Below, in pieces: positions 1 through 8,815 of a stretch of 64,000 bases of DNA. The DNA comes from Candidatus Epulonipiscium sp. (GTDB taxonomy: Bacteria; Bacillota; Clostridia; Lachnospirales; Defluviitaleaceae). The stretch is from assembly GCA_012518815.1 (NCBI GenBank), contig JAAYRK010000003.1:1-64000 (forward strand), written 5' to 3'. Each line of letters begins with the position of its first letter. Within the stretch, counting starts at the first letter, position 1. The notes beneath the pieces are model-generated. The model did not search any database, was not told where the DNA came from, and worked only from the letters and a program-made list of their open reading frames with translations. Position numbers and translations under genes: made by a program.

Positions 1-102
1 TCCTTCATCAATTAGTGTTTGAATAGCAGGAATCACTTTATCATAAGTACAATATGATCCACATAATGCAAAGCCTATTTTTATACCATTTAATTTATTC
101 AT
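1..102 (-). CDS. dpaB: dipicolinate synthase subunit B, N-terminal fragment
   Basis: Only the first 34 codons lie in the window; the gene continues past the left edge. The visible start reads M-N-K-L-N-G-I-K-I-G-F-A-L-C-G-S-Y-C-T-Y, which resembles the flavoprotein-like N-terminus of DpaB/SpoVFB. DpaB forms dipicolinate synthase with DpaA and makes the spore-core chelator dipicolinic acid from the lysine pathway in the mother cell. The ATG overlaps the dpaA stop as ATGA, and a GGGGG ribosome site lies inside the end of dpaA, so the two are translationally coupled. The identity rests on the short N-terminus plus adjacency to dpaA. Confidence 0.85.
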   Translation of the reverse strand, partial: MNKLNGIKIGFALCGSYCTYDKVIPAIQTLIDEG

Positions 103-983
103 ATTATTACCCCCATATCCCTAATTAGGTTAAATATTGAGTCATAAATAATTAAAGCTGCACTTAAAGGAGCTACTTTACCCGGCAGGCTTGGGGCTAA
201 TAGGGCGTGTATTCCAAGTTCTTTTGCTGCAATATAATCAACTCCTCCAGGTTTTGAAGCTAAATCAATAATTAAGGCAGACTTATTAACTTTACTAAGT
301 ACATTTTTATTTAAAATTAAAAAAGGAATTGTATTAAAAATATAATCATAATTACTTATCGAGTTTTCTAAGTTTTCAAGTCGAATTATATTATAGCCGT
401 AACTTTTAATTAATGCCAAATCCTGTGATTTTCTTGCTAGCACAGTTAATTGGGTATCAAGACCTTTTAACTTATGAGCCAAGACTTTTCCACATCTTCC
501 AAATCCTAAAACAAGACTCTTACTTCCATGAATAGTAATCTCACTGTTTTCCATAGCATATTGGATTGCACCTTCAGAAGTAGGTATAGCATTTAGGATT
601 GCTAAATCATCTCTTTCTAACAAATCAATAATTTTAAATTTATAGTTATCTGCAATTTTTTTTATTTCAGGAGAAATATTTCCTGCAATAAATACTTGGT
701 TTTCTGAGATATTTTTGAATATATCTTCAAGCATGACTGTTGAATCAAGATAATCAGAATATAAGCTTTTATTATCTTTTGAACAAGGAATAGGTCCTAT
801 AATAATGTCTGAATTTGAAATAACTTCTCTTAAGTCATTAGAAAGCTTTACATTGCTTTCAATTTTTTCTTTATTAAGGCCTAAAGTATTAACTAAGTAG
901 CCTTCCTTAGCCAAAATATTCATTAGTTTAATTTGTCGCAAATCTCCCCCAATGACTGCAAATCTAATGCTATGATTTACCAA
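99..983 (-). CDS. dpaA: dipicolinate synthase subunit A
   Basis: DpaA (SpoVFA), 294 residues, close to the family length. It has an N-terminal AVIGGDLRQ segment, ERDD then IPTSEGAIQ in the middle, a second Rossmann dinucleotide-binding motif VLGFGRCGK near residue 159, and the conserved DLASKPGG and LLAPSLPGKVAP near the C-terminus. With DpaB it makes dipicolinate during sporulation. The start is TTG at 983, chosen because AGGAGGG lies 8 bases upstream. The upstream gap carries a sigma-K-like promoter (1026-1055), which fits the known mother-cell control of the Bacillus spoVF operon. It is separated from dut by the dut terminator. Confidence 0.95.
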   Translation of the reverse strand: MVNHSIRFAVIGGDLRQIKLMNILAKEGYLVNTLGLNKEKIESNVKLSNDLREVISNSDIIIGPIPCSKDNKSLYSDYLDSTVMLEDIFKNISENQVFIAGNISPEIKKIADNYKFKIIDLLERDDLAILNAIPTSEGAIQYAMENSEITIHGSKSLVLGFGRCGKVLAHKLKGLDTQLTVLARKSQDLALIKSYGYNIIRLENLENSISNYDYIFNTIPFLILNKNVLSKVNKSALIIDLASKPGGVDYIAAKELGIHALLAPSLPGKVAPLSAALIIYDSIFNLIRDMGVII

Positions 984-1025
984 TTATATCCCTCCTGCTA
1001 AAAGATATTGGGTTATTAGTTAGTA

Positions 1026-1055
1026 TAGTTTATGTAAAAGACCCTGTGTTTGGTG
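1026..1055 (-). promoter_or_regulatory. candidate sigma-K promoter for dpaA-dpaB
   Basis: Read on the minus strand, CACC (1052-1055) is followed after 17 bases by CATAAACTA (1026-1034). This matches the sigma-K pattern of an AC-containing -35 and a CATAnnnTA -10. It lies about 45 bases upstream of the dpaA start and downstream of the dut terminator. The Bacillus spoVF operon is known to be sigma-K dependent; the assignment here is by pattern only. Confidence 0.55.
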
Positions 1056-1080
1056 CTTGTCCTTTAATGATTATCAAGGG

Positions 1081-1127
1081 AACAAAAAATAAAAAACATA
1101 TGAACCTTTATATTCATATGTTTTTAT
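1081..1127 (-). terminator. intrinsic terminator after dut
   Basis: A 13-bp AT-rich stem (1092-1104 pairing with 1113-1125, core CATATGAA/TTCATATG) with an 8-base loop is followed on the minus strand by a run of six U residues and a further U-rich stretch. The stem starts inside the dut stop codon, so termination falls immediately after dut. Confidence 0.8.
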
Positions 1128-1576
1128 ATCCCTGTGTGGCCAAAGCCTCCCGAACCTCTATCAGAAGAATCTAATTCTTCAACAATAAGCCACTCTATTG
1201 ATTCAATTTTATTAATTACCATTTGAGCAATTCTATCTCCTCTATTAATAATAAAATCTTCATTACCAAAGTTAATCATAATTATTTTAATTTCGCCTCG
1301 ATAATCTGCATCGATGGTACCAGGACTATTTAGAATTCCTATACCGTGCTTATATGCCATGCCACTTCTTGGCCTTATTTGAGCTTCATATCCTTTAGGC
1401 AATTGGATTGCTATTCCCGTAGGGATTAATTTAATTTCACCCTTTTTTATGAATTCTTTATCATTTACATTGGCATAGAGGTCCATACCTGCAGATTGTT
1501 CTGTCATATAATTGGGTAGTGGTAAATCATGGGCATTTTCCATTTTTTTAATCAATACTTTTAATCTATCAGGCAT
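1124..1576 (-). CDS. dut: dUTP diphosphatase (dUTPase)
   Basis: Hydrolyses dUTP to dUMP and pyrophosphate, keeping uracil out of DNA and feeding dTMP synthesis. At 150 residues it is the usual size for the homotrimeric family. All five motifs are present in order: AGMDLYA (29-35), RPRSGMA (68-74), [11 protein letters not shown] (86-96, with the catalytic Asp), RGDRIAQMV (112-120) and the glycine-rich C-terminal arm [10 protein letters not shown] (140-149). The ATG at 1576 lies within the end of the upstream peptidase gene (16-base overlap), with AAGGAG 11 bases upstream. It is the last gene of the pnp-peptidase-dut unit and is followed directly by a terminator. Confidence 0.96.
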   Translation of the reverse strand: MPDRLKVLIKKMENAHDLPLPNYMTEQSAGMDLYANVNDKEFIKKGEIKLIPTGIAIQLPKGYEAQIRPRSGMAYKHGIGILNSPGTIDADYRGEIKIIMINFGNEDFIINRGDRIAQMVINKIESIEWLIVEELDSSDRGSGGFGHTGI

Positions 1577-2829
1577 ATTTTTTTAATCTCCTTTAGATTA
1601 ATATTATCGATTTTTCCAACTATAGATAAGCTTGTTTTTGAAAAATCAAAAATTTTATCTATAAGCTTCGTGATTTTATCTTGGCTTACAGCATCTAGAC
1701 TTTCAATAATCTCATCAGGAGTTTTAATTCTATTTAGTATTAATTGTGATTTTCCTATGCTAGACATTCTGCTACCAGTACTTTCTAATCCCATTATATA
1801 ATTGCTTTTTAGCTGTTCCTTTGTTTTAATTAAATCTTCATTAGATATTTTTTCTTTTTTGAGCAAATGTATTTCATCCATAATTAATCTAATAACTTCT
1901 ATGGTTTGGGAAGGATTCATGCCTCCATAGATTGTAAACAAACCAGTATCTTTATAATTAGTAGGATAGGAATATATGGAATAAGCAAGACCTCTTTCTT
2001 CTCTTATTTTTTGAAAAAGTCTTGAGCTCATCCCACCTCCAAATATAGTATTAAGCGTAATTAAATCATATACATCATCGGAGCCAGAACTAATCCCTGG
2101 GAAGTTAATGCAAACATGAACTTGTTCAATATCTTTTGTCTTTGTAATAATTTGAGCATTGTATTTTGGAGCTACATATATATAATCATCTTCTGCTTTT
2201 GAATTCCAAGAGGAAAACTTTTCCTCAATTTCTGCAAATATTTCATTATAATCGAAATTTCCTGCCAATGCTATAACAGTATTTTCAGGCCTATATCTCT
2301 TATTATAAAAAGAAAAAAGACTTTTATCATCAAAAAGGCTAATGCTTTCAGAACTTCCTAAAATAGGTTGTCCTAATGAACTTTCTTCCCATACAGCCTT
2401 TTGGATTAAATCATGAACAAGTTCCTCAGGAGAATCTTCATACATGTTAATTTCTTCTAGTATTACTTGCTTTTCTTTTTCTATTTCTTTATTGTCAAAA
2501 GTTGAGTTAAAAAACATATCCGATAATATATCTAATGCTTGACTAAAATGATTGTCCAAAGCACGGAAATAATAGCAAGTATATTCTTTTGTAGTATAAG
2601 CATTTAATTGTCCACCAATTCTATCCATTTCATCAGCTATTTGTCTTGCTGTTCTATTTTTTGTACCTTTGAACATCATATGTTCAATAAAATGAGATAT
2701 GCCATTTATATCTTTGCCTTCATGTCTAGAACCATTGCCAACCCATATACCAAATGCAATAGATCTAACTGAGGGAAGTTTTTCAGCTACAATTGTAACT
2801 CCGTTAGTTAGTTTTTTTAGCTTGAACAT
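1561..2829 (-). CDS. M16 family zinc metallopeptidase (processing-peptidase-like)
   Basis: A 422-residue pitrilysin/insulinase-family protease of the short bacterial type found beside pnp (MlpA/YmxG of Bacillus). The inverted zinc motif HFIEH is at residues 46-50, and the downstream glutamate helix [14 protein letters not shown] follows about 75 residues later. The C-terminal half has the [22 protein letters not shown] motif region typical of the second M16 domain; each part of that motif is visible. Its substrate is not known from sequence. The ATG at 2829 has AAGGAG at good spacing. It lies 32 bases after pnp and overlaps dut, so it is probably cotranscribed with both. Confidence 0.93.
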   Translation of the reverse strand: MFKLKKLTNGVTIVAEKLPSVRSIAFGIWVGNGSRHEGKDINGISHFIEHMMFKGTKNRTARQIADEMDRIGGQLNAYTTKEYTCYYFRALDNHFSQALDILSDMFFNSTFDNKEIEKEKQVILEEINMYEDSPEELVHDLIQKAVWEESSLGQPILGSSESISLFDDKSLFSFYNKRYRPENTVIALAGNFDYNEIFAEIEEKFSSWNSKAEDDYIYVAPKYNAQIITKTKDIEQVHVCINFPGISSGSDDVYDLITLNTIFGGGMSSRLFQKIREERGLAYSIYSYPTNYKDTGLFTIYGGMNPSQTIEVIRLIMDEIHLLKKEKISNEDLIKTKEQLKSNYIMGLESTGSRMSSIGKSQLILNRIKTPDEIIESLDAVSQDKITKLIDKIFDFSKTSLSIVGKIDNINLKEIKKICLID

Positions 2830-2861
2830 ATAAGTTCTCCTTTTCTAATTATGGCTTTATA

Positions 2862-4982
2862 TTACTCCCTTTCATTATTCATCTTTTCTGGTTTTGGAAG
2901 AGTATCTTTTCTTGATAAATTGATTCTTCCTTGATTGTCGATATCAGTTACCTTAACAAGTATTTCATCTCCGATTTTTACAACATCTTCAACATTTTTT
3001 ACATGTTCATGGGCAAGTTTTGAAATATGAACTAAGCCTTCTTTTCCAGGTGCAATTTCAACAAAAGCACCAAAAGTCGTGATTTTTACAACCTTACCAA
3101 GATATATTTCTCCAGCTTCAATATCTTTTGCAATTCCTTCGATAATAGATAAGGCTCTTTTAACTTTTTCAGAATCTACTCCACAAATATATATTCTTCC
3201 ATCATCTTCAATGTCAATTTTTACACCTGTTTCATCAATTATTTTATTAATTGTTTTTCCACGAGGCCCGATTATTTCACTTATTTTTTCAGGATCTACA
3301 CTAGTTTGTAATATTTGTGGTGCATAAGATGAAAGTTCCTTTCTTGGCTCTGAAATAGTTTTTAAAATAACTTCATCTAAAATATATGTTCTTGCTCTTT
3401 TAGTTTGGTATAGAGCTTTTTCAATAATCTCTTTTGTTAATCCTTGAATTTTAATATCCATTTGTATAGCTGTAATACCCTTATGAGTTCCAGCAACTTT
3501 AAAGTCCATATCTCCAAAAAAGTCTTCTAGACCTTGTATATCGGTTAATATAACAAAATCATCAGTAGTTTCGCCAGTTACAAGACCTACGGATATTCCA
3601 GCCACAGGTGCTTTAATTGGTACTCCGGCAGCCATTAATGACAATGTACTTCCACATACACTAGCCTGTGATGTAGAACCGTTCGAACTTAATACTTCAG
3701 TAACTAACCTAATAGCATAAGGGAATTCTTCTTCACTTGGTATAACTGGCACGAGTGCTTTTTCAGCTAAAGCACCATGACCAATTTCGCGTCTACCTGG
3801 TCCTCTTGATGGTTTAGTTTCACCAACAGAGAAAGAAGGGAAGTTATAATGATGCATATAACGTTTTGAATCCTCTAAAGCATCTAATCCATCTAAAATT
3901 TGGACATCTCCTAAAGCACCTAAAGTAGTTACAGTCAATACTTGAGTTTGCCCTCTTTTAAATATAGCAGAACCATGAGTCCTTGGTAGAATATCAATTT
4001 CAGCAGAAAGAGGCCTTATCTCTTCAAGTGACCTTCCATCAGGTCTTTTATGTTGTCTTAAAATCATGTCTCTTACGGTTTCTTTTTCAAATTTATATAT
4101 TGCTTCATTTATATAAGGTTCAAGATCTGGATTTTTTTCCAAAAAGTACTCAGTAACTTTTTCAGTAAGTTCTTTCATTTGAATATCTCTTTGCTGCTTA
4201 TCATCAGTAAAAACTGATTTTTCCATTTCATCTCTACCGATGAATTCTTTAATTTCTTCATATATTTCAGTAGGAATAACGTGTTTTTCATAATCATGTT
4301 TTGGCTTTCCACATTCAGCTTGAATTTCTTCTATAAATTTTACGATTTTTTTATTTTCCTCGTGAGCTTTAAAGATTGCTTCTAACATTATTTCTTCTTC
4401 AATTTCATCAGCAGCAGCTTCTATCATCATAACCTTATCTTTTGTAGATGCAACTGTTAAGGAAAGTTTACTTACTTCTCTTTGTTCAGCAGTAGGATTA
4501 ATTACAATTTCATCATTTACATAACCTACATTTACTGAACCAGTTGGACCATAAAATGGTATATCAGAAATTGTAAGAGCAACAGATGAACCAATCATAG
4601 CTGCAATTTCAGGACTGCAATCTTGATCTACAGAAAGTACTGTAGCTACAATTGAAACATCATTACGGTAATCATCAGGAAATAGCGGCCTGATGGGTCT
4701 ATCTATTACTCTTGATGTTAATATAGCTTTTTCTGTTGGCTTTCCTTCTCTTCTTATAAAACCTCCAGGTATTTTACCAACTGCATATAATCTTTCTTCA
4801 TAATCTACACTTAATGGGAAAAAATCTATTCCTTCTCTAGGTTTATCTGATGCTGTTGCAGTAACTAAAACAACTGTATCTTCATATCTAACCAAAGCAG
4901 CACCATTGGCTAATTCAGCAACTTTACCAATTTCAACCGTAAGCTTTCTTCCAGCAAGGTCTGTAGTAAATGTTTTAGACAT
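2862..4982 (-). CDS. pnp: polyribonucleotide nucleotidyltransferase (PNPase)
   Basis: Phosphorolytic 3'-5' exoribonuclease of the RNA degradosome; it also adds 3' tails. The 706 residues hold two RNase PH domains, the second containing [14 protein letters not shown] and the [15 protein letters not shown] substrate-binding segment. A KH domain follows ([13 protein letters not shown], about residues 560-610), then an S1 domain ([15 protein letters not shown], about 625-695). The full-length architecture is intact. The ATG at 4982 has AAGGAG 11-12 bases upstream. The 217-base gap to rpsO contains the rpsO terminator-like hairpin and two TATAAT-like sequences that could serve a pnp promoter, though neither has a convincing -35. 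Confidence 0.98.
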   Translation of the reverse strand: MSKTFTTDLAGRKLTVEIGKVAELANGAALVRYEDTVVLVTATASDKPREGIDFFPLSVDYEERLYAVGKIPGGFIRREGKPTEKAILTSRVIDRPIRPLFPDDYRNDVSIVATVLSVDQDCSPEIAAMIGSSVALTISDIPFYGPTGSVNVGYVNDEIVINPTAEQREVSKLSLTVASTKDKVMMIEAAADEIEEEIMLEAIFKAHEENKKIVKFIEEIQAECGKPKHDYEKHVIPTEIYEEIKEFIGRDEMEKSVFTDDKQQRDIQMKELTEKVTEYFLEKNPDLEPYINEAIYKFEKETVRDMILRQHKRPDGRSLEEIRPLSAEIDILPRTHGSAIFKRGQTQVLTVTTLGALGDVQILDGLDALEDSKRYMHHYNFPSFSVGETKPSRGPGRREIGHGALAEKALVPVIPSEEEFPYAIRLVTEVLSSNGSTSQASVCGSTLSLMAAGVPIKAPVAGISVGLVTGETTDDFVILTDIQGLEDFFGDMDFKVAGTHKGITAIQMDIKIQGLTKEIIEKALYQTKRARTYILDEVILKTISEPRKELSSYAPQILQTSVDPEKISEIIGPRGKTINKIIDETGVKIDIEDDGRIYICGVDSEKVKRALSIIEGIAKDIEAGEIYLGKVVKITTFGAFVEIAPGKEGLVHISKLAHEHVKNVEDVVKIGDEILVKVTDIDNQGRINLSRKDTLPKPEKMNNERE

Positions 4983-5168
4983 AAAAATTATTACTCCTTT
5001 CTACTTACCCTATGTATTATTTAGTATTAAAAAAAAATAGCATGCTTATTATAGTATTATTTTGAAATATAATCTAATTATACTACAAGAAAGCAAGTCT
5101 TTTATTGTTAGTTTAAATTTATTTCTAGAAAGCTTGGTGTCTAAATAAAAGAATCCTCTATTTCAAGT

Positions 5169-5196
5169 TAAAGGAGCGGATTACTCCGCTCCTTTA
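5169..5196 (-). terminator. hairpin terminator after rpsO
   Basis: A GC-rich 10-bp perfect stem (AAGGAGCGGA/TCCGCTCCTT, 5171-5180 with 5185-5194) has a 4-base loop and two more A-T pairs at the base. It starts immediately after the rpsO stop. The tail read on the minus strand is only moderately U-rich (UUUAACUUGAAAU), so termination may be partial and let some transcripts run into pnp, as is common for rpsO-pnp. Confidence 0.65.
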
Positions 5197-5199
5197 TTA

Positions 5200-5463
5200 T
5201 TATTTTCTTATGCCTAGTTCAGATATTAATGTACGATATCTTTCAATATCTTTTTTCATAAGATAATTTAACAGGCCTCTTCTTTGTCCTACCATTTTAA
5301 GTAGACCTCTTCTTGAATGATGGTCTTTTTTATGGGTTTTTAAATGCTCTGTTAAATGATTGATTCTATAAGTAAGAAGAGCAATTTGAACCTCTGGAGA
5401 ACCTGTATCATTCTCATTTCTTCCATACTTTTTAATGATTTCTTGTTTTAATTCTTTTTCCAT
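5200..5463 (-). CDS. rpsO: 30S ribosomal protein S15 (uS15)
   Basis: Primary 16S rRNA-binding protein of the small subunit platform. It has 87 residues, essentially the full bacterial length. The conserved [35 protein letters not shown] core, with its LTEHLK and HHSRRGLL segments, and the [13 protein letters not shown] block are intact. The ATG at 5463 has an excellent AAAGGAGG site. It sits between ribF and pnp but has its own sigma-A-type promoter and a structured leader resembling the S15 autoregulatory site, so it is probably a separately controlled unit. Confidence 0.98.
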   Translation of the reverse strand: MEKELKQEIIKKYGRNENDTGSPEVQIALLTYRINHLTEHLKTHKKDHHSRRGLLKMVGQRRGLLNYLMKKDIERYRTLISELGIRK

Positions 5464-5490
5464 TTTAAAATCCTCCTTTTTTTATTAACA

Positions 5491-5535
5491 CCTTTTGCTA
5501 GGAATAGGCCGGAGTATCCGTAATCCGAGCAAAGG
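5491..5535 (-). promoter_or_regulatory. candidate S15-binding leader of rpsO
   Basis: On the minus strand CCUUUGCU (5528-5535) pairs with AGCAAAAGG (5491-5499), with one unpaired A. The enclosed part contains CGGAUUACGGAUACUCCG and GCCUAUUCCU, in which CGGA-UAC-UCCG can form a short hairpin. Size, position directly before the rpsO ribosome site and the multi-helix junction fit the known Firmicutes S15 autoregulatory leaders. The assignment is from pattern memory and local pairing. Confidence 0.7.
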
Positions 5536-5550
5536 CTATATATCAAATAG

Positions 5551-5579
5551 ATTATAGCACTATAAATCTATTCTGTAAA
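5551..5579 (-). promoter_or_regulatory. sigma-A promoter for rpsO
   Basis: TTTACA (5574-5579) is followed after exactly 17 bases by a perfect TATAAT (5551-5556) on the minus strand. Initiation would be at about 5544, giving a leader that contains the candidate S15-binding structure before the start at 5463. Confidence 0.8.
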
Positions 5580-5583
5580 CTTA

Positions 5584-5607
5584 AATTTTTAATTTAAATT
5601 AAAAATT
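5584..5607 (-). terminator. AT-only palindrome after ribF (weak terminator candidate)
   Basis: A perfect 24-base palindrome made only of A and T starts 10 bases after the ribF stop and just upstream of the rpsO promoter. It could form a weak hairpin ending the rimP-ribF operon, but it lacks GC pairs and has no clear U-run. Confidence 0.3.
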
Positions 5608-5617
5608 ATATACAAAA

Positions 5618-6535
5618 TTATTTAAAATACTCTCTACAAATTTTTGCATCTGAATTTAATTGTTCTACTAATTCATCTAAGTTAGAAAATTTTCTTTCTT
5701 CTCTTAACCATTTGTAAAATTTGATACATATGCTTTCACCATACACCATTTGACAGAAATCATCGATGTAGGTTTCAATTATTCTGTTTTTACCTCTTAC
5801 TGTTGGATTACAGCCTATATTAGTAATACTGTTATAAGTTTTATTTTTATATTTTGTTTTAGTTAAATATACTCCATTAGGGGGATATAATCTATCTTTT
5901 TCAGGTAAAATATTAGCTGTAGGATATCCAATTTGTCGTCCGATTTTTCTGCCTTCTACAATTGTTCCTTTAACAATATAAGGAAGGGATAATAATTCAT
6001 TAACTATTTCAATATTTCCCTTTATAAGCTCTTCTCTTACTCGACTACTGCTTACAACTAAATCATTATGTAATACAGGAGGAATTTCAATAACTGATAA
6101 TCCCCAAAGACTTGTTCTTTCTTTTAAAAAGTTGACATTACCTTCTTGATTTTTTCCAAATTTATTATTAGAGCCAAGAACAATGATTTTTGCATTAAGT
6201 TGTTTTAAAAGTATATTCTCTACAAATTCTTTTGCAGAATAATTAGCAAATTCTTTAGTAAATGGATATTCTATATATGTGTCTATTCCGATTTCTTCTA
6301 ATCTTTTTCTTTTTTCTTCTCTTGAAAAAATCATTCCAGGAAAATCTTTTTTATTTAATAGTTTATGAGGATGAGGGTGAAAGGAAAAAACTATGGATTC
6401 ATATGCATTTTCAATAGCAAGTTTTTTAACTGTATAAATTAATTTCCTATGACCTAAATGAAGGCCATCAAAATTTCCAATAGTAATTACACTTGCTTTA
6501 TTATGAGAACTGTTTAAATTAGTTAAATATCTCAT
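5618..6535 (-). CDS. ribF: bifunctional riboflavin kinase / FAD synthetase
   Basis: Makes FMN from riboflavin and then FAD. The 305 residues match the family. The N-terminal FAD synthetase (nucleotidyltransferase) domain starts with GNFDGLHLGHRKL at about residues 20-32. The C-terminal riboflavin kinase domain has GRKIGRQIGYPTANI near residue 195 and NIGCNPTVRG further on. The ATG at 6535 has AAGGGG 7 bases upstream. It lies 11 bases after truB, the usual order in Firmicutes, and is the last gene of the rimP-nusA-infB operon. Confidence 0.97.
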   Translation of the reverse strand: MRYLTNLNSSHNKASVITIGNFDGLHLGHRKLIYTVKKLAIENAYESIVFSFHPHPHKLLNKKDFPGMIFSREEKRKRLEEIGIDTYIEYPFTKEFANYSAKEFVENILLKQLNAKIIVLGSNNKFGKNQEGNVNFLKERTSLWGLSVIEIPPVLHNDLVVSSSRVREELIKGNIEIVNELLSLPYIVKGTIVEGRKIGRQIGYPTANILPEKDRLYPPNGVYLTKTKYKNKTYNSITNIGCNPTVRGKNRIIETYIDDFCQMVYGESICIKFYKWLREERKFSNLDELVEQLNSDAKICREYFK

Positions 6536-6546
6536 GATTAAACCCC

Positions 6547-7440
6547 TTACAAAAATAATTTCAGTGGTTTTAAATAATTGTCTTCTACTTTGTAAAGACC
6601 GATAAATTCATTTTTATAGCTATAAACTTTTACAATATTCCCAGCTTTTAAAACTTTAATGGGATCATCAATATAAGAAAGGTTTATTTTGTTCCCATTT
6701 TTAAGAAGATTTTCACCAGAATATTTAATTTTAATTGAATTGTAGTTATAAAATACCTTATCTATTTTAATGATAATATTATCAATATTTCCTAAATTAA
6801 GTTGATTTTTTAATTCTTCTAGTTTAATACTATTTTCTAATTCAAAAATTCCTACTTTTGTTCTGATTAAATCTTTCATATAAGCTCCAAAGCCTAATTT
6901 ATTACCAATATCTTCACATAAAGTTCTTATGTAGGTTCCTTTTGAGCAGCTTACTTCAATTTCTATTTGATTTGGAGGTAAAAACGCAAGAATATCTATA
7001 TTATGTATATAGACTTTTCTTGCTTTTCTTTCGACAGTTTTTCCTTCTCTTGCTATTTGATATAATCTTTTTCCGTTAATTTTAATAGCAGAATACATGG
7101 GAGGTACCTGTTCATATTCACCAACGAATGAAAAAACCGCCTCTTTTATTTTGTCTTCATTAAAATCTACTTTTTTTTGACTAATGATTTCACCAGTATA
7201 ATCTTGTGTTGTGGTAGTAGTACCAAATTCAACAATTGCTTTGTATGTTTTATCAAAGTCCATTAAGAACTCAACAGCCTTTGTAGCCTTTCCTATACAA
7301 ATAGGCAGTACTCCTTCTGCTTCAGGATCAAGAGTTCCTGTATGTCCAATTTTTTTGTAGTTTAAGATTTTTCTGGCTGCAGCAACTACATCGTGAGAAG
7401 TATATCCTTTTTCTTTATAAATACTTATAATTCCATTCAA
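6547..7440 (-). CDS. truB: tRNA pseudouridine-55 synthase
   Basis: Converts U55 to pseudouridine in the T-loop of tRNAs. The 297 residues include the catalytic motif GHTGTLDPEAEGVLP at 32-46, with the nucleophilic Asp at 38. KTYKAIVEFG and the later CSKGTYIRTLCEDIG are also diagnostic of TruB. The start is TTG at 7440, chosen because AAGGAG lies 8 bases upstream and the protein begins directly with the conserved NGIISIYKEKGYTSHDVV. It lies 12 bases after nrnA and 11 before ribF. Confidence 0.97.
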   Translation of the reverse strand: MNGIISIYKEKGYTSHDVVAAARKILNYKKIGHTGTLDPEAEGVLPICIGKATKAVEFLMDFDKTYKAIVEFGTTTTTQDYTGEIISQKKVDFNEDKIKEAVFSFVGEYEQVPPMYSAIKINGKRLYQIAREGKTVERKARKVYIHNIDILAFLPPNQIEIEVSCSKGTYIRTLCEDIGNKLGFGAYMKDLIRTKVGIFELENSIKLEELKNQLNLGNIDNIIIKIDKVFYNYNSIKIKYSGENLLKNGNKINLSYIDDPIKVLKAGNIVKVYSYKNEFIGLYKVEDNYLKPLKLFL

Positions 7441-7452
7441 GTTTATGTCTCC

Positions 7453-8409
7453 TTAAAACAATTCTTTTAAAATTGTATTAATAACTTCATCTTTAGCTTC
7501 TATTATAGTTTTATTTATGGTGCAACCTGCAGCTTTCTTATGGCCTCCTCCTCCAAATATCTGAGCTATAACAGATATATCGATATTATCAGAAGAGCGA
7601 AAGCTCACTTTAATTTCATTTTCTGATTTTTCATATAAAAGACAAGCAATTAAAACTCCTTCAGTATTTTTCATAAATGATATTATGCCTTCTGTATCGA
7701 AGTTCTTTGCATCAAATTTTTCAAGTTCTTTTTTATCTAAAGTACATATTGATAATTGATTATTTTGGTATAATTCCATTTTATTTAATGCATATGCAAG
7801 CAATTTTGTTGCTGATAATGAACGGGAAAAAAATAGTTTGTTCATAATATCAGTAAAGTTAATATTATAAGTTAATAAATCAGCAATTATTTTATGGGTA
7901 AAAGAGCTAGTATTGTTATGTTTAAAGCCACCTGTATCAAAAGCAATTCCAGTATACAAAGATGAGGCTATTTCTTTATCTAATGAAAGTCCCCAGTCTT
8001 TAATAAGTTCATAAATAATTTCACAAGTAGATGATGCATTAGAATTAACTAAATTATAATCAGCATATTTTGGATTAGTTATATGGTGGTCTATATTTAT
8101 AGTTATTTTGGCTGTGTCAAAAATACTAATATATTCTCCTATTCTTTCTTTATCGCCACAATCTAAGGCAATGAAAAGTTCTAAGGGAAGATTGTCAGGA
8201 TATTCATCATATATTAATTCTTTACCGTGTATAAAGTTATATTTATCTGGTATATCCTTCATAAGTATTATGGGTTTTTTGCCCATTTTTTCAAGAACTA
8301 AAGCTAAAGCCGTACACGCCCCAATGGCATCACCATCAGGATTCGTGTGAACGGCTAAAGCAATGTGCATAGAATCATTAATAAGATTATATATTTCTTG
8401 ATTAATCAT
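7453..8409 (-). CDS. nrnA: DHH-family oligoribonuclease/pAp phosphatase NrnA
   Basis: Bifunctional nanoRNase and 3'-phosphoadenosine 5'-phosphate phosphatase. The DHH domain carries HTNPDGDAIG (DGD at about residues 25-27), the LDCGDKERIGEY segment and the namesake DHH in IDHHITNPKYADYN. The C-terminal DHHA1 domain ends with FGGGGHKKAAGCTI. I place the start at the ATG at 8409, giving 318 residues, the usual length, and an 8-base overlap with rbfA. A longer in-frame opening to 8472 exists but lies deep inside rbfA. A GTGGAG site lies 12 bases upstream. Its place between rbfA and truB is standard in Firmicutes. Confidence 0.93.
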   Translation of the reverse strand: MINQEIYNLINDSMHIALAVHTNPDGDAIGACTALALVLEKMGKKPIILMKDIPDKYNFIHGKELIYDEYPDNLPLELFIALDCGDKERIGEYISIFDTAKITINIDHHITNPKYADYNLVNSNASSTCEIIYELIKDWGLSLDKEIASSLYTGIAFDTGGFKHNNTSSFTHKIIADLLTYNINFTDIMNKLFFSRSLSATKLLAYALNKMELYQNNQLSICTLDKKELEKFDAKNFDTEGIISFMKNTEGVLIACLLYEKSENEIKVSFRSSDNIDISVIAQIFGGGGHKKAAGCTINKTIIEAKDEVINTILKELF

Positions 8410-8779
8410 GGGCTTCATCATCTCCACTGTCCTTCTTAATTTCATCAATAATTTTAGATAGATGTATACCATATTCTATAGAATCGTCAAGTTTGAAAAT
8501 TAATTCAGGTGTGTTTCTAAGATTAATTCTCTTTGCTATTTCTCTGCGGATATAACCACTGGCATTTATTAATCCTTCAATGACATTTTCTTTTTGTTCC
8601 TTATCAGCCATTACACTTATATAAATCTTGCAAATTTTTAAATCGCTAGTAGTATCAACATTAATAACACTTACAAAAGCATTATTGATACGAGGATCTT
8701 TTAAATCGTGTCGGATAATTTCACTTAACTCTTTTTTAATTTCTTCGTTTATCCTAATTATTCTTGTTCCTTTAGACAT
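8402..8779 (-). CDS. rbfA: 30S ribosome-binding factor A
   Basis: Late 30S maturation factor that binds near helix 1/28 of 16S rRNA. It is 125 residues from the ATG at 8779. The KH-like fold elements are visible: RINEEIKKELSEIIRHDLKDPRI, then VSVINVDTTSDLKICKIYISV, and LRNTPELIFKLDDSIEYG near the C-terminus. An in-frame TTG four codons upstream is less likely because the GGTGAT Shine-Dalgarno-like site lies between it and the ATG. It follows infB with a 36-base gap and overlaps nrnA by 8 bases. Confidence 0.95.
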   Translation of the reverse strand: MSKGTRIIRINEEIKKELSEIIRHDLKDPRINNAFVSVINVDTTSDLKICKIYISVMADKEQKENVIEGLINASGYIRREIAKRINLRNTPELIFKLDDSIEYGIHLSKIIDEIKKDSGDDEAHD

Positions 8780-8815
8780 TTTTATCACCAATCCGTTTTA
8801 TGGTAAAGTATTTAA

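Noticed and set aside
5041-5100. Two TATAAT sequences upstream of pnp as promoters
   Set aside because: Neither has a recognisable -35 at the right distance; in AT-rich gaps isolated TATAAT is common, so I note them only in the pnp entry.
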